DNA from: Clavelina lepadiformis
Taxonomy: Eukaryota; Chordata; Ascidiacea; Aplousobranchia; Clavelinidae
DNA: 64,000 nucleotides
Assembly: GCF_947623445.1 (NCBI RefSeq)
Contig: NC_135240.1
Coordinates: 21,142,001 to 21,206,000, forward strand
Reading direction: 5' to 3'
Positions within the stretch are counted from its first letter, which is position 1. Each line of letters opens with the position of its first letter. Both the position numbers and the translations under genes were made by a program. The notes beneath the pieces were generated by a model, which did not search any database, was not told the origin of the DNA, and saw nothing but the letters and a program-made list of their open reading frames with translations. Below are positions 38,363-60,681 of the stretch, in pieces.

Positions 38363-40683
38363 TATCAAGGGTCTTCTGACGTTTTTTAATAAATTGCGCT
38401 CTTTATTTGTGTAATTGTTAGGGGGTTGGAATTCACTACAGTTTACCGATATTTAGCTTCTGATATTCGTATTCAACATCAATGGAAATTCAGCTCCTAC
38501 ATTTTTGTGACATAATAAATGAAATTCTTCATTTAATGAAGTCATAACTGTTATTGTATGCTTTAAGCTAAAGTGAAACATTTTGCTGTTGTTCAAACAA
38601 CTAAAGTAGAAACCTTAAGATTAACTTAGTTCTATGTATTTAAAAGGAAGGCACTTGTAAGCTTCGGTTTGCGTCCTAAAGGGTAAATATTTAAGTTAAC
38701 GTTTATGCGGTTACTTCTACTACAGGACTAATTTTGCAACCTTTTCCTTGAAATGTTTGCTGTTTAAATGCTGTACTTCTGTTTGGAATATTTGTATACG
38801 TAGAAAATAGAAATGCATAATTTTGAAAGTTGGAAAGACGATGAATGCCTAGAAGAGGCTATGGAGCATGAGATGGAAACCATAGAAAAAACTTATTACG
38901 ATTACCGTAACAGTATGCAATATCCCTGCGTAAGGTGTGAGAAAAATTTATAACTAAAGCAGGCACTCATCGTATGTGAGTCGAATGAATACGGAGTTGA
39001 ACGTAATTTCGGAAAAAAAGTCTAGGAGATCTGTGTTCATTAGCCTTTAGCAATTGCAAAATGAAGTTAGATAAACCGCCCATGTTACCCTTCGTACTTC
39101 AACAACTGCATTCGCTATGTGAACGAAACAGAAACCGCCAGCAATTTATGAAAGCTTAAATGAAATTTATGCACAAAAACCCACTCACTCTTGCTGAAAG
39201 AATAATGCTGATTGAGCTCTTGTTGACTGAATAAACGAATAAAGTCAATGTTGACTCACACCTTCGTGCAATCTTTCTGATGTGGAAAAAGATTTATGCA
39301 ATTACATTTCCGGCAGAGTTTTAACATCGTTTTACTACAAGACTGGCGAAAACTGGTTCTTAAAACACGCGCAAGGCGACAATTGTTCAAGTGTAAAAAC
39401 CTGCTCGGGTCTTAAATAAAAGGCTTCAAATGTGTTCTACGCTCTAAAAAAAACAGGTCAAACTATCCCTGCAATAAACGAACGCAAAATTAGATCATGA
39501 AGCAATTTGCGAAAATGTGCTTGTTGACGCCATTACCGGCGATGTTATTTCAGGGATGACCTTGAACTGTTGCAACTTATTTGAAAAATACATTAGGATC
39601 ACAGGTCATTCGTATGCTAAACGACTAACGGAGCTTTTTCTCAAGCGGAAAACACTAACTGCAAAAGTCAGGTACGTCTTTATAATTTTACAAATACAGC
39701 CAGAACGAATGTACATATAAATTGTATCATTTACTTAGTCTTATATTTTATGCATACACACAAGTTAAACCTACTTCGCTTGGTATGTAGAAAAGGCAAG
39801 GGAAGCAGGACATCATTTCGAAGTCATCTTCACAGCTTTCAACTAACACAAAATTAATGACAGATTTTTGATTATTATTACGATTATAACAAAATTACGT
39901 TTTGTTTACAAAGAGCACGACGTAATAAAAGCACAGCTGAAAAATTAGTGATCCTGACATCTAGTTAATGATTTCATAACATTAATATTATGTGCTCTTT
40001 CGCCAAACTGGGTTCACCAAACAATCCCAAGATTGGGATTTCTACTGCAACCACCCTGCTTTCTAATTTGACCAATATATCTTTCAAGGAAATTTCGAGA
40101 CACACGCCTCAGTATAACCAACTTTGCACCTGCAGCAAGTGTAATTTTTACCAGTTCAACCAATGATAATGTTGGTATAATTAATCAAACCTTTATTGGT
40201 GGCTTGTGAAAAGACCATCTTTTTAGATTCTTCAGGTGTAAAAGAATCTCCATTTCGTTTTGGGCGATTGGTTATAGTGTCTAGCTAGGTATTAAAATAC
40301 CCCACAAAATCATTTTTAGCCAGTCAATTCTCCGGTCATCTTCTGCACAAAATGTTAAAAGATCACTTTAGCGGATTACTACATCCAAGGCTGGAGTTGC
40401 AAATGTCAAAGCAGTTGTTCATAATTTTGGCCGATCGAACAGTTTCCATTTTTCGTCCCGACTCAAGAGTATGTACAACACCAGAAATTTATACAATATT
40501 ATATGTCCAAAGACCCAAAAAAACATTAGGGCCCACCAAATGTATTTTAATATGAAAATGCTTCAAATGACAATCATGCTAACAATACTGACCTGATAGT
40601 TAAAATTATTGAACAAGTAAACTTATTGTGGTGTGATGAATAAATATCTTAATTTCTTGATTTTTAGCAAGCTACGCTCTTTT
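38363..40683. other. Region without a supported gene
   Basis: A short plus-strand frame at 38813-38953 starts MHNFESWKDDECLEEAMEHE and ends CVRCEKNL. Frames at 39517-39720 and 40352-40555 are open but unrecognised. They may be remnants of a transposon gene; nothing firm can be said. Confidence 0.35.
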
Positions 40684-40945
40684 GACACCATGTGCTCGTT
40701 TGCTTAATTTTCCCTTTTTCAATTTATGTTTTATAAATTTAACTAATTACAGGATTAGTGAATGTACTAGTTGTTACCAGCGAATATTAACGTTATTTCT
40801 CTTGAGCACGTTTTAAGCCCTTTCGGCTTTGTCACTTTTTCGTGTTCATTGGCGCGTGTTAGTAACAACTGGCTTGATTTTTTGTTCCCACCGCGGTTTT
40901 GAATAAAAAATAAAATGATTGATTGATTAATGATTGAAGCCTTTA
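40684..40945 (+). mobile_element. Retroposon 3' end, copy 2, with (TGAT)n tail
   Basis: Matches the 7254-7705 copy in inverse orientation and the 42890-43251 copy directly. It ends AATAAAAAATAAAATGATTG, then ATTGATTAATGATTGA. It is the most 5'-truncated of the three. Confidence 0.75.
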
Positions 40946-41061
40946 CAAATCTTCAAATTTTAATGAAGTTAAGCACATCCAAAATGCCATTTTTCTCATT
41001 CCGAAAACTTGACAACAATGCGTTGGAGGAAATTCACCCAAAGTGCACTTAGTTAATAAAA

Positions 41062-41698
41062 CTAAAGTATTTTTACAGACTGCATAGCTTCTTTCACAAA
41101 ATCATTAAAGCTTTTGCAAGAAGGGTTTTGGCTGTAAGGCTTGCTAGGTTTACGAGGATGACACTTTTTTGAATTAACAGATTTTTCTGGCAAATTAAGT
41201 TTAGGGATGGTTCCAACGCATAACTCCAATCTTGACTTAATGTATCTGCGTTTAACATAGAATAACCACAATAACATGTTCTTACTTGGATCTGTACTAT
41301 GAATTAAACCTCAATATTTTTGTAAGGTGACCTGTTTGCAAGATTCACCATTACACAGGCTAGCTTAATAGGCATTGAGTATAGGACATAGGCTACAATA
41401 TTGGCCTACAGACAAGAATAATAATTAATCATTACTCTATAGTCTATAATATGATGCAGAAAAACTTACTTTCAACAAAATTATTTTCTTCAAAATGTCT
41501 TGCACAAATTCTTACACATCTCTTGCATATGGTAACTTTATGCCAGAATTTGCTCTAAGACCCAAGAAAATCTTCTCCAAATTCCCTGCCCACAATTTCT
41601 TTCTGCACCAGAACAAAAAAAATTCCGTCAGCACAGGAAAAAGGGAATCTGCATGGTCTTTTAGAATCACATAATGGAATGCAGCAATGTTTACTCAT
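41062..41698 (-). pseudogene. THAP-domain gene fragments, probably decayed
   Basis: The minus strand starts MSKHCCIPLCDSKRPCRFPF, the C2 start and FP motif of a THAP zinc finger. It continues RKKLWAGNLEKIFLGLRANS in the next frame, with the invariant Trp, then ICARHFEENNFVE back in the first frame, with the C-x2-H ligands and HF. Further down is RLELCVGTIPKLNLPEK, like the segment after the THAP AVP(T/S) box. Frames shift between blocks and a TAG interrupts the first frame, so it is a pseudogene or has errors in the T8 run and elsewhere. Family role: sequence-specific DNA binding, often from P-element-like transposases. Confidence 0.55.
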
Positions 41699-41743
41699 AG
41701 TCAGTGGTATATTCATAAAAAAGGGGAATTTACTGTTAAACAA

Positions 41744-42889
41744 AATTGCGTGTTTGTCTTGGGAAATACAACTAAGTTACTTCTTTACAGAAACATGTTG
41801 GCCAACGAATAAATCTTTATTTGCAAACTGATAAACGTAATTTTGCGACAACCGAACCATAACCACGCGAATCTATGCTACGTCATAAGCTACGTTTGGA
41901 AAACATCTGCATTGGAAGCGATCATGTGGACGCCTCGTGATCAAAAACGAAGAAAAGACCTTACCTCGATTGAACTGGTACAACAATTTGGAAAACATAT
42001 ATGTCAGAATTGAGAGGTCAGGGTTGGCCAGGATGGCGCAACTTTTCGAAGTCAACAACGAAATGAACAGAAGAAAGATTTATGCATTACAAAGAAATTA
42101 CGTAACCATATAAATAAGCAAAGCATTCCATTTTTCAAAGAGAGAAGAAAAGAAAAGTTAATTTTTATACAGTGAAACGAGTGCATTCATAGCAAACGTG
42201 ATTTCCTCGGTTATAATATCCGGGCGACTGGAAGCTGTAAATAAAAGTGTATTCTGTTTGCTGCTGTGGTGTTCATTTCTTTGCAGGCAATTTAATCAAT
42301 AAGTAAGTGTGTGCTAAATTGCATTTACATATTGATGTAAATGTACACGGAACAATCAACTTTCATGGTCAGAAAAGAGAGACTCATCAGCCGACAAAGA
42401 AGATAGCCAAATCAAAGACAGCTATCTATTGCGGCGACTTGTGGACATTGCTTTAGTCGTAATAAATCATAGTGACATCATAATTACGTCAAATACGACT
42501 AGGCAACCATCAAAAGCGTCATAATGTAAAGTAAGCTATACAACAGAGTTGAAAACGCAAAGGTACAATATATAAAGTACAAGTAATGAAAGAAACAACG
42601 TATATTAAGGAGAAAAACGAAAACTTCAAGGAAAATGTCCAAAGCGCCACAAAACTAAGAAAATTGTATGTGTATATGTTTATTTATTAAGTAGGCTAGC
42701 TTGCAAACCAGTTATTAGGTTGAGATAATTCCCCATCAGTGTCACTCAAGGAATCAGTATCTGAAAAAGAGGAGTTTTCGTTCAACACTACTATCTATTC
42801 GACGATTGGCATCTTTCTCTGTACATCACTGTCGATATAGGCCTACCCGAGAAAATTCCATCTTACAACAAGCAGCAATGTCATCACAT
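41744..42889. other. Region without a supported gene
   Basis: No recognised reading frame. The open frame 41873-42058 (minus) shows no family motif. Confidence 0.4.
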
Positions 42890-43251
42890 CTTCCAAAGAT
42901 CATCATTGGTGTGTGTTTTTGATGTACAAACTCGGGCTCAACAACAACGCCCTACATTAGTGTTATGGCCACCAGAAACCGGGTTCCTGTCTGGGATGGG
43001 ATTTCTGCTACCTGCTCGTCTATTTAACTTCGCTTTTTAACTTATGTTTTGTAGATTTAACTAATTATATGTTTAGTGGCCATGCTATTTGTTACCAGCA
43101 ATTATTACCTTAAATTTGATGAGCTCGTTTTAAGCCTTTTCGGCTTTTTCATTTTTTCCCATTCATAAGCGCATGCTTATAACAACTGGCTTGATTTTTC
43201 GTCACCATCTCGCTTTTGACGAAAAATAAAATAATGATTGATTCATTGAAT
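42890..43251 (+). mobile_element. Retroposon 3' end, copy 3, with (TGAT)n tail
   Basis: Same family as the copies at 7254-7705 and 40684-40945. It shares TGTACAAACTCGGGC, ATGGCCACCAGAAACCGGG, CTGGGATGGG, CACCTGCTCGTCT-like sequence, ACTTATGTTTT and a terminal ACGAAAAATAAAATAATGAT followed by TGATTCATTG. An internal block present in copy 1 (about 7520-7590) is absent here. Confidence 0.75.
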
Positions 43252-44495
43252 TCTGTGCGAGTACAATACTGTGGCCACCATTCATTTTGATTTTGCATAT
43301 GAATCAACAAAAAAACAAGTGCTAGCGCCGTTGGAATACATTGATGTTATAGTACACACTGGCATATTGAACCAAATCGAAAAGTTAGGGCAATGTATCC
43401 ACAATAACTTACACTCAACTCGGCAGTCAAAAAATAAACCGCTTTTAATAAGCAAATTGTAAACAACAAAGAAACAACTGTATTTAACTTGCAGTTAAAC
43501 GCATTTATACTGATTTAACTCCAGTGTTTTTAGAAAAAGCTGTCGATAATATAATTCAGTCGTGAGATGGAAGTCAAAGAGTTAGAACCATATTGTAACT
43601 GCGGTAGCTGCTAATCAGGCTATTTCTCCTTTTCTGCAAAGTCAAAACCATAATCAGACTTGAAAATATGACGTAACAAGGGAGACAGATTTTGACATTA
43701 CACCGGTAAGTAGAGCCTTTTTGTCACCAGTTAAATCAATGATACTATGTTAACAATAATATGATGCTGATGTAGTATCACTGGTTAGAATAAAGGAGAG
43801 ACGGTCTCTTCTTTTAACATAAGGAAAAAAGTTTCATCAAGCTTGCCGGCCTACAAGTTCAAGATCACTCGAGCATAACCATTTTCTCTCTCATTTTAAC
43901 GGATGATAGAAAGGCTGTATCACGCTCGTAGGCTAATAATTCGCAATTCAAATAATTTACCCCTTGTAGCTGTTGTAAAAGTTAGGCTTTGTAATAAAAT
44001 CATGTCCTAAATGCACATTACACCCGCTTACTTAAAAATTTAAATTAATATAGAGAAAGCGAAGTGCAGGTTCTATTTGGCATGAAATACTGTACACGTA
44101 ACGCTGTCTGCTATCTATGGCAAGCCTGACAAAAGTGAAGACCGTTTCGTGTAAGGTATTGGGTTGGCCAAGTCGGACAAAAAAAATACTCATGGGAGAT
44201 TATGCGTTCAATAAAGTAAAGATGTGGGTTGGGAGCGTTGTTGGCCGAAGTGTCCGGAAACATCATATATCTTGTGATCAACATTTTGTGTTATGTGATA
44301 TGTCCTATCTATGGATAAAGATTCTGACGACATACTATTTACTAAAGCGTGACGGCATGACGTGGGTTCATGTGTTGCGCAAATCCTCTCGACTGGGCTT
44401 TTTCCTTTCAAATATAGCGGCCGTAGAAGTGGTTGATGCTACAAGTATCTCGACTTTTAGTTATTATCTAACGTTGGGATTACACCAAAGATATA
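43252..44495. other. Upstream region of EEF1G
   Basis: Promoter and 5' UTR of EEF1G are expected here. The plus-strand frame 44117-44527 overlaps the EEF1G start in another frame and lacks recognisable homology. A TTTTAG acceptor-like sequence at about 44455-44460 could be a trans- or cis-splice site 36 bp before the start. Confidence 0.4.
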
Positions 44496-45728
44496 ATGGC
44501 CGGAAAGCTTTATACTTTTCCAAATAATTTCAGAGCCCAAAAGATTCAGATCACTGCTAATTACAGCGGTTTTGACCTGTCTTTGGCCGAGTTTGTGGCG
44601 GGCGTAACAAACAAATCGGACGAGTTTTTGAAAAAATTTCCTTTAGGAAAAGTACCTGCTTTTGAAGGTGATAGTATTAATCTTTTTGAGCCAAATGCTA
44701 TTGCGTTTTATGTTGGAAACGACACACTTAGAGGTGGCGAAGCAGAGGCGGAAGTTTGGCAATGGATAGGCGTTGCTGACAATGATCTTATGCCAGCCGC
44801 TTGCACATGGGTTTATCCGACTCTCGGATTGACGCAGTATAACAAACAAAGCACGGAAAAGGCCAAAGAAGAAGTTAAGACAGTTCTTAATCTTTTAAAC
44901 AACCACCTTTTAACACGTACTTTCCTTGTTGGTGAGCGAGTTTCCCAAGCAGACATATCTATGGCCTGTACTTTGCTCATGTTATACATTAATGTCCTTG
45001 AGCCTGGTTTTCGTAAACCTTATGGAAACGTAAATCGCTGGTTTGTCACTCTTGTTAATCAACCAGAGTTTAAAAAAGTGCTTGGGGAAGTTTCCCTTTG
45101 CACTAAAATGGCTCAGTTTGATGCCAAAAAGTACAACGAAATTTCTGGAAAAGGAGGCAAAAAAGATCAAGGTAAAAAAGAACAGACCCAAAAGAAGCCA
45201 CAGCAGAAGGAAGACAAACCAGCTAACGAGCCTCCTGCTCCAAAACCCAAACTGGACCCATGGCGAAATGCTCCAAAACCATCAATGGACTTGGATGCAT
45301 GGAAAAGATGTTATTCCAACAATCCAGTGGAAGTTTCTTGGAAGTATTTCCTGGAACACTTCAAAAAAGAGGATTACTCTATATGGCGTGGTGCATACCA
45401 GTATAACAGTGATCTCAAAATGGATTTTATGGCTAGTAATCTTGTTGCGGGCATGTTCCAGCGTTTGGAAAAGCTTCGCAAACATGGCTTTGGAAGTGTA
45501 CTAATATTCGGAGGGAACAGAAAATTTCAAATAGACAGTGTATGGTTTTGGTTGGGGCATGACCTTGCGTTTGACCTCTGTGAGGATTGGCAGATCGACT
45601 ATGAGAGTTACAAGTGGACAAAACTGAATTTCGACGATGACAACGACAGAAAGATGATTAAAGAATTTTGGGCTGGTGAGGGGGAGTTTGATGGGCGTGA
45701 GTGCTTGGAGCAGAAGGTCTACAAGTAA
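44496..45728 (+). CDS. EEF1G: Translation elongation factor 1 gamma, intronless
   Basis: 410 aa in one frame (human 437). Residues 1-80 form a GST N-terminal fold (MAGKLYTFPNNFRAQKIQIT, FPLGKVPAFEG). Residues 85-210 form the GST C-terminal fold with VGERVSQADISMACTLLMLY. A Lys/Gln-rich linker at 215-250 (KGGKKDQGKKEQTQKKPQQK) leads to the conserved C-terminal EF1G domain: SMDLDAWKRCYSNNP, YNSDLKMDFMASNLVAGMFQ, RLEKLRKHGFGSVLIFG and WQIDYESYKWTKL, ending QKVYK. It scaffolds the eEF1B guanine-nucleotide exchange complex for eEF1A in the cytosol. No intron interrupts it, unlike vertebrate EEF1G. SRA1 follows on the same strand. Confidence 0.98.
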   Translation: MAGKLYTFPNNFRAQKIQITANYSGFDLSLAEFVAGVTNKSDEFLKKFPLGKVPAFEGDSINLFEPNAIAFYVGNDTLRGGEAEAEVWQWIGVADNDLMPAACTWVYPTLGLTQYNKQSTEKAKEEVKTVLNLLNNHLLTRTFLVGERVSQADISMACTLLMLYINVLEPGFRKPYGNVNRWFVTLVNQPEFKKVLGEVSLCTKMAQFDAKKYNEISGKGGKKDQGKKEQTQKKPQQKEDKPANEPPAPKPKLDPWRNAPKPSMDLDAWKRCYSNNPVEVSWKYFLEHFKKEDYSIWRGAYQYNSDLKMDFMASNLVAGMFQRLEKLRKHGFGSVLIFGGNRKFQIDSVWFWLGHDLAFDLCEDWQIDYESYKWTKLNFDDDNDRKMIKEFWAGEGEFDGRECLEQKVYK

Positions 45729-46064
45729 TGCTAGTCATATGCCAATGTTAACACAGGATGCAAATATTAACCCTTTCCGTTTTTCTTTCTGGACTATTTC
45801 ATCGTGTTCTAAGACTTGTAATAGATTTATCTCGTTGATGTGGTCATGATTGTCAAGTTCCATAGTTAATCATTAATATTCATGACTTGTAGTTTAACAT
45901 TTCACAGAATGCTAGAAGTTGACCTTGTAGAGTTGACACTAAAGTGAAGGTTTTTGGTTCACTCATTTGTTTATAAACCAAATTTTAAATGGTGTTTTTG
46001 CGCTCTTGTGTTTTAATTGGCATTGCATCGTGGCATTGGAAAATGGCTTAGCTATAGAAAACCT

Positions 46065-46070
46065 AATAAA
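46065..46070 (+). promoter_or_regulatory. Poly(A) signal AATAAA after EEF1G
   Basis: AATAAA lies 337 bp after the EEF1G stop and 63 bp before the SRA1 start codon. Cleavage 10-25 nt downstream would leave only about 40 bp before the SRA1 coding start. Confidence 0.6.
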
Positions 46071-46132
46071 AGGTTTCTTATTATACATTTGAAAGGTAAA
46101 TATGTACTGTGTAGGTTTATTACATTAAAAAG

Positions 46133-47049
46133 ATGACTGATAGTCCTTCGAATAGCAAAATGATGCAGCCTGGTGGCCCTGGCTGGAATGATCCACCGAA
46201 GCTTAGTCACAAAGTTCATACCGAAACAAAAGTCCGGCGAAACGCCCTTAATAAAAGAGTGGCTTATCTTGATGCTCAAAAATGCACAAATGAAGTTGGG
46301 AAAGTAGCCTTAACTGCAGATATGCCACCTCCTATCAACGGATCATTTGGAAGCGATCCTGTTGTAAATGTATTGAAACAAATAACTTCCCCCACACCAA
46401 AATTGCACCTATTTATTCCAAACACATCCCACGAATCGCAATCAAGTGCCTCAAATAATGCAACAGTGAATGAGGTCAATGACAGTAACCTAACAGTGGC
46501 TGAAATTGACATTGATTTAGAAAATCTTGATGTAGTTTCTGAATTACTTAATTTAACCAAAGAGCGCCTGAATGAAAAGGTAATGAAATGTGATTGTTGA
46601 AGTTCAATAGTATTGTACTGTTCCATGATTATTAATTTTCCAAGTTTGGCCAGCTTTTTAAGACAAAAAACAAAAATGACTACGTGATAACGTAGTCATT
46701 AATTTTCAGAATAAAAATGCAGCTGCTGATATCTACAAACGGTTGGACATACTGAAATCTGCACTGGATGCAGGAGAACTTTCACAAGAAACTGAAATAA
46801 AAATGAAGGATTTAACCAAGCAATTGATGCTAAAGCGATATCAGCAAGCATGGGATATTCACGTTTCACTCATGTGTGATCATATTTCAGAAGTATGAAG
46901 CTGTTGCTTTGAAGTATAATACATTTAATGGCATTGCAGGCCTGACTCACTTATGTAACAAGATGAATTTTTCAATATTTGTTTTATAACAGGTACGGTC
47001 TTGGATGGTTGGTATTAAACGTCTAATTGGTGAACTGAAAAAGGGTTAA
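46133..47049 (+). CDS. SRA1: Steroid receptor RNA activator protein
   Basis: Three exons, 46133-46579, 46710-46892 and 46993-47049, join in phase to 228 aa (human SRAP 224-236). The N-terminus has the family's GPGWNDPPKLSHKVHTET and LNKRVAYLD. The C-terminal helical SRA1 domain covers residues about 125-228: NAAADIYKRLDILKSALDAG, MKDLTKQLMLKRYQQAWDIH, VSLMCDHISEVRSWMVGIKR and LIGELKKG. Human SRA1 has [26 protein letters not shown] at the same place. SRA1 is known both as a noncoding RNA coactivator of nuclear receptors and as this protein. It starts very close to the EEF1G 3' end, so co-transcription is possible. A perfect hairpin sits just before exon 2. Confidence 0.95.
46675..46700 (+). 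repeat. Perfect 11-bp hairpin next to the SRA1 exon 2 acceptor
   Basis: AATGACTACGT (46675-46685), loop GATA, then ACGTAGTCATT (46690-46700), ending 9 nt before exon 2 of SRA1. It overlaps the region where the branch point and polypyrimidine tract would lie (ATTTTCAG follows). Confidence 0.9.
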
Positions 47050-48247
47050 GATGACGCCATTTGTTTGAAAACTCATTCAATTGTCTTTAACTCGTACTAC
47101 AGTAGGATTATTTCTTTTGGTAAGACACTTCTGCAGCCGATCATTGCAATAAAATCTGGTTTTGTAAAATATGACAAAATCGTTTTCCTGTCCTGAAACG
47201 GTACTAAAGTCAAAACATATTTGAATAAACTTGACACAGCATTTGATGAGTGGTAACATAATTCCAGTTGAAGATATAACCAAAGCTATCATACATCACT
47301 TTATTGGCATATCATTATAAAATCCCACAGATTGAAATTGGACATCAGCCATGCGGATGCACTTTAGTTCATCAGCACAATGACATATAACAAATCATAA
47401 AAATATGACGAAGACAAGTTTCACGATGTATGTTAGAAATATTTTACAATAAAAGTAGGTATTGCACAGAGAATTATATTAAGCATAAAGTTGGTTAAAG
47501 TGCAACTGCGGTATCTTGTGAATGTTTGCTAGTACCTTGATCAACCAAAAATAAGAACTTACTGATGATCACGCAATAAAATACTCACTAAAACTATCGT
47601 TACTTACTGTTTTGTACCTTTTACTAATGCGGTCGGTAAGTGCATATGTTCATGTTCACCCAGTGTAACAGTCATACCGTAGAGTAGGATTGCACAAATA
47701 AATTATACTTAAACAAGAAGGTCTCTGACACAAAATATTTGGAAATGAACTTAATGTTTGTTAAAACCTCATTATTTTCAATAGTAATAGCAGAACAAAT
47801 AAGCAGTTTTAAAAGCTTGCACAACACGACTGCAAAGTGTAATTCAGACAATAACTAATGTAAATGTAATGCTGTTTCCTGGGTTATTCAACCAAAATAT
47901 GAGTAAGTTTCAATAAATATGTTTAAGTTTCAACGGTATGAACTATGAAGTGACAGAAAGCATTTCTTATAAAACTAAAATTTGACATAAAACATTTTCT
48001 CATTTTCACAATGAAGATACAAACACAAAACCTGAAATAAAAGATTTGATTCGTAGATTACCCACAGAGTATGAAAGACCCTTGATTAAAAAACAATCAC
48101 CTTCACAAATATAAATACATTGGAATATCAGTTTTACTTTATCACTCAAGTGCACTTAGATTTGGTCATGCACTAGTGTCAGTTTGAAGATTTCTGAAAC
48201 AGTTGGATCACGAATCACACAAGAAATAATAAAATGGTTCAGACAAT
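47050..48247. other. Convergent 3' region between SRA1 and the Tec kinase
   Basis: The two genes converge here. The stretch is AT-rich and should contain both 3' UTRs. The minus-strand frame 47077-47292 is not supported. No RNA gene seen. Confidence 0.5.

Positions 48248-60681
<12,434 letters not shown>

Noticed and set aside
44117..44527. 136-aa plus-strand frame overlapping the EEF1G start
   Set aside because: It overlaps the certain EEF1G start in another frame, has no family motif, and lies where the EEF1G 5' UTR is expected.
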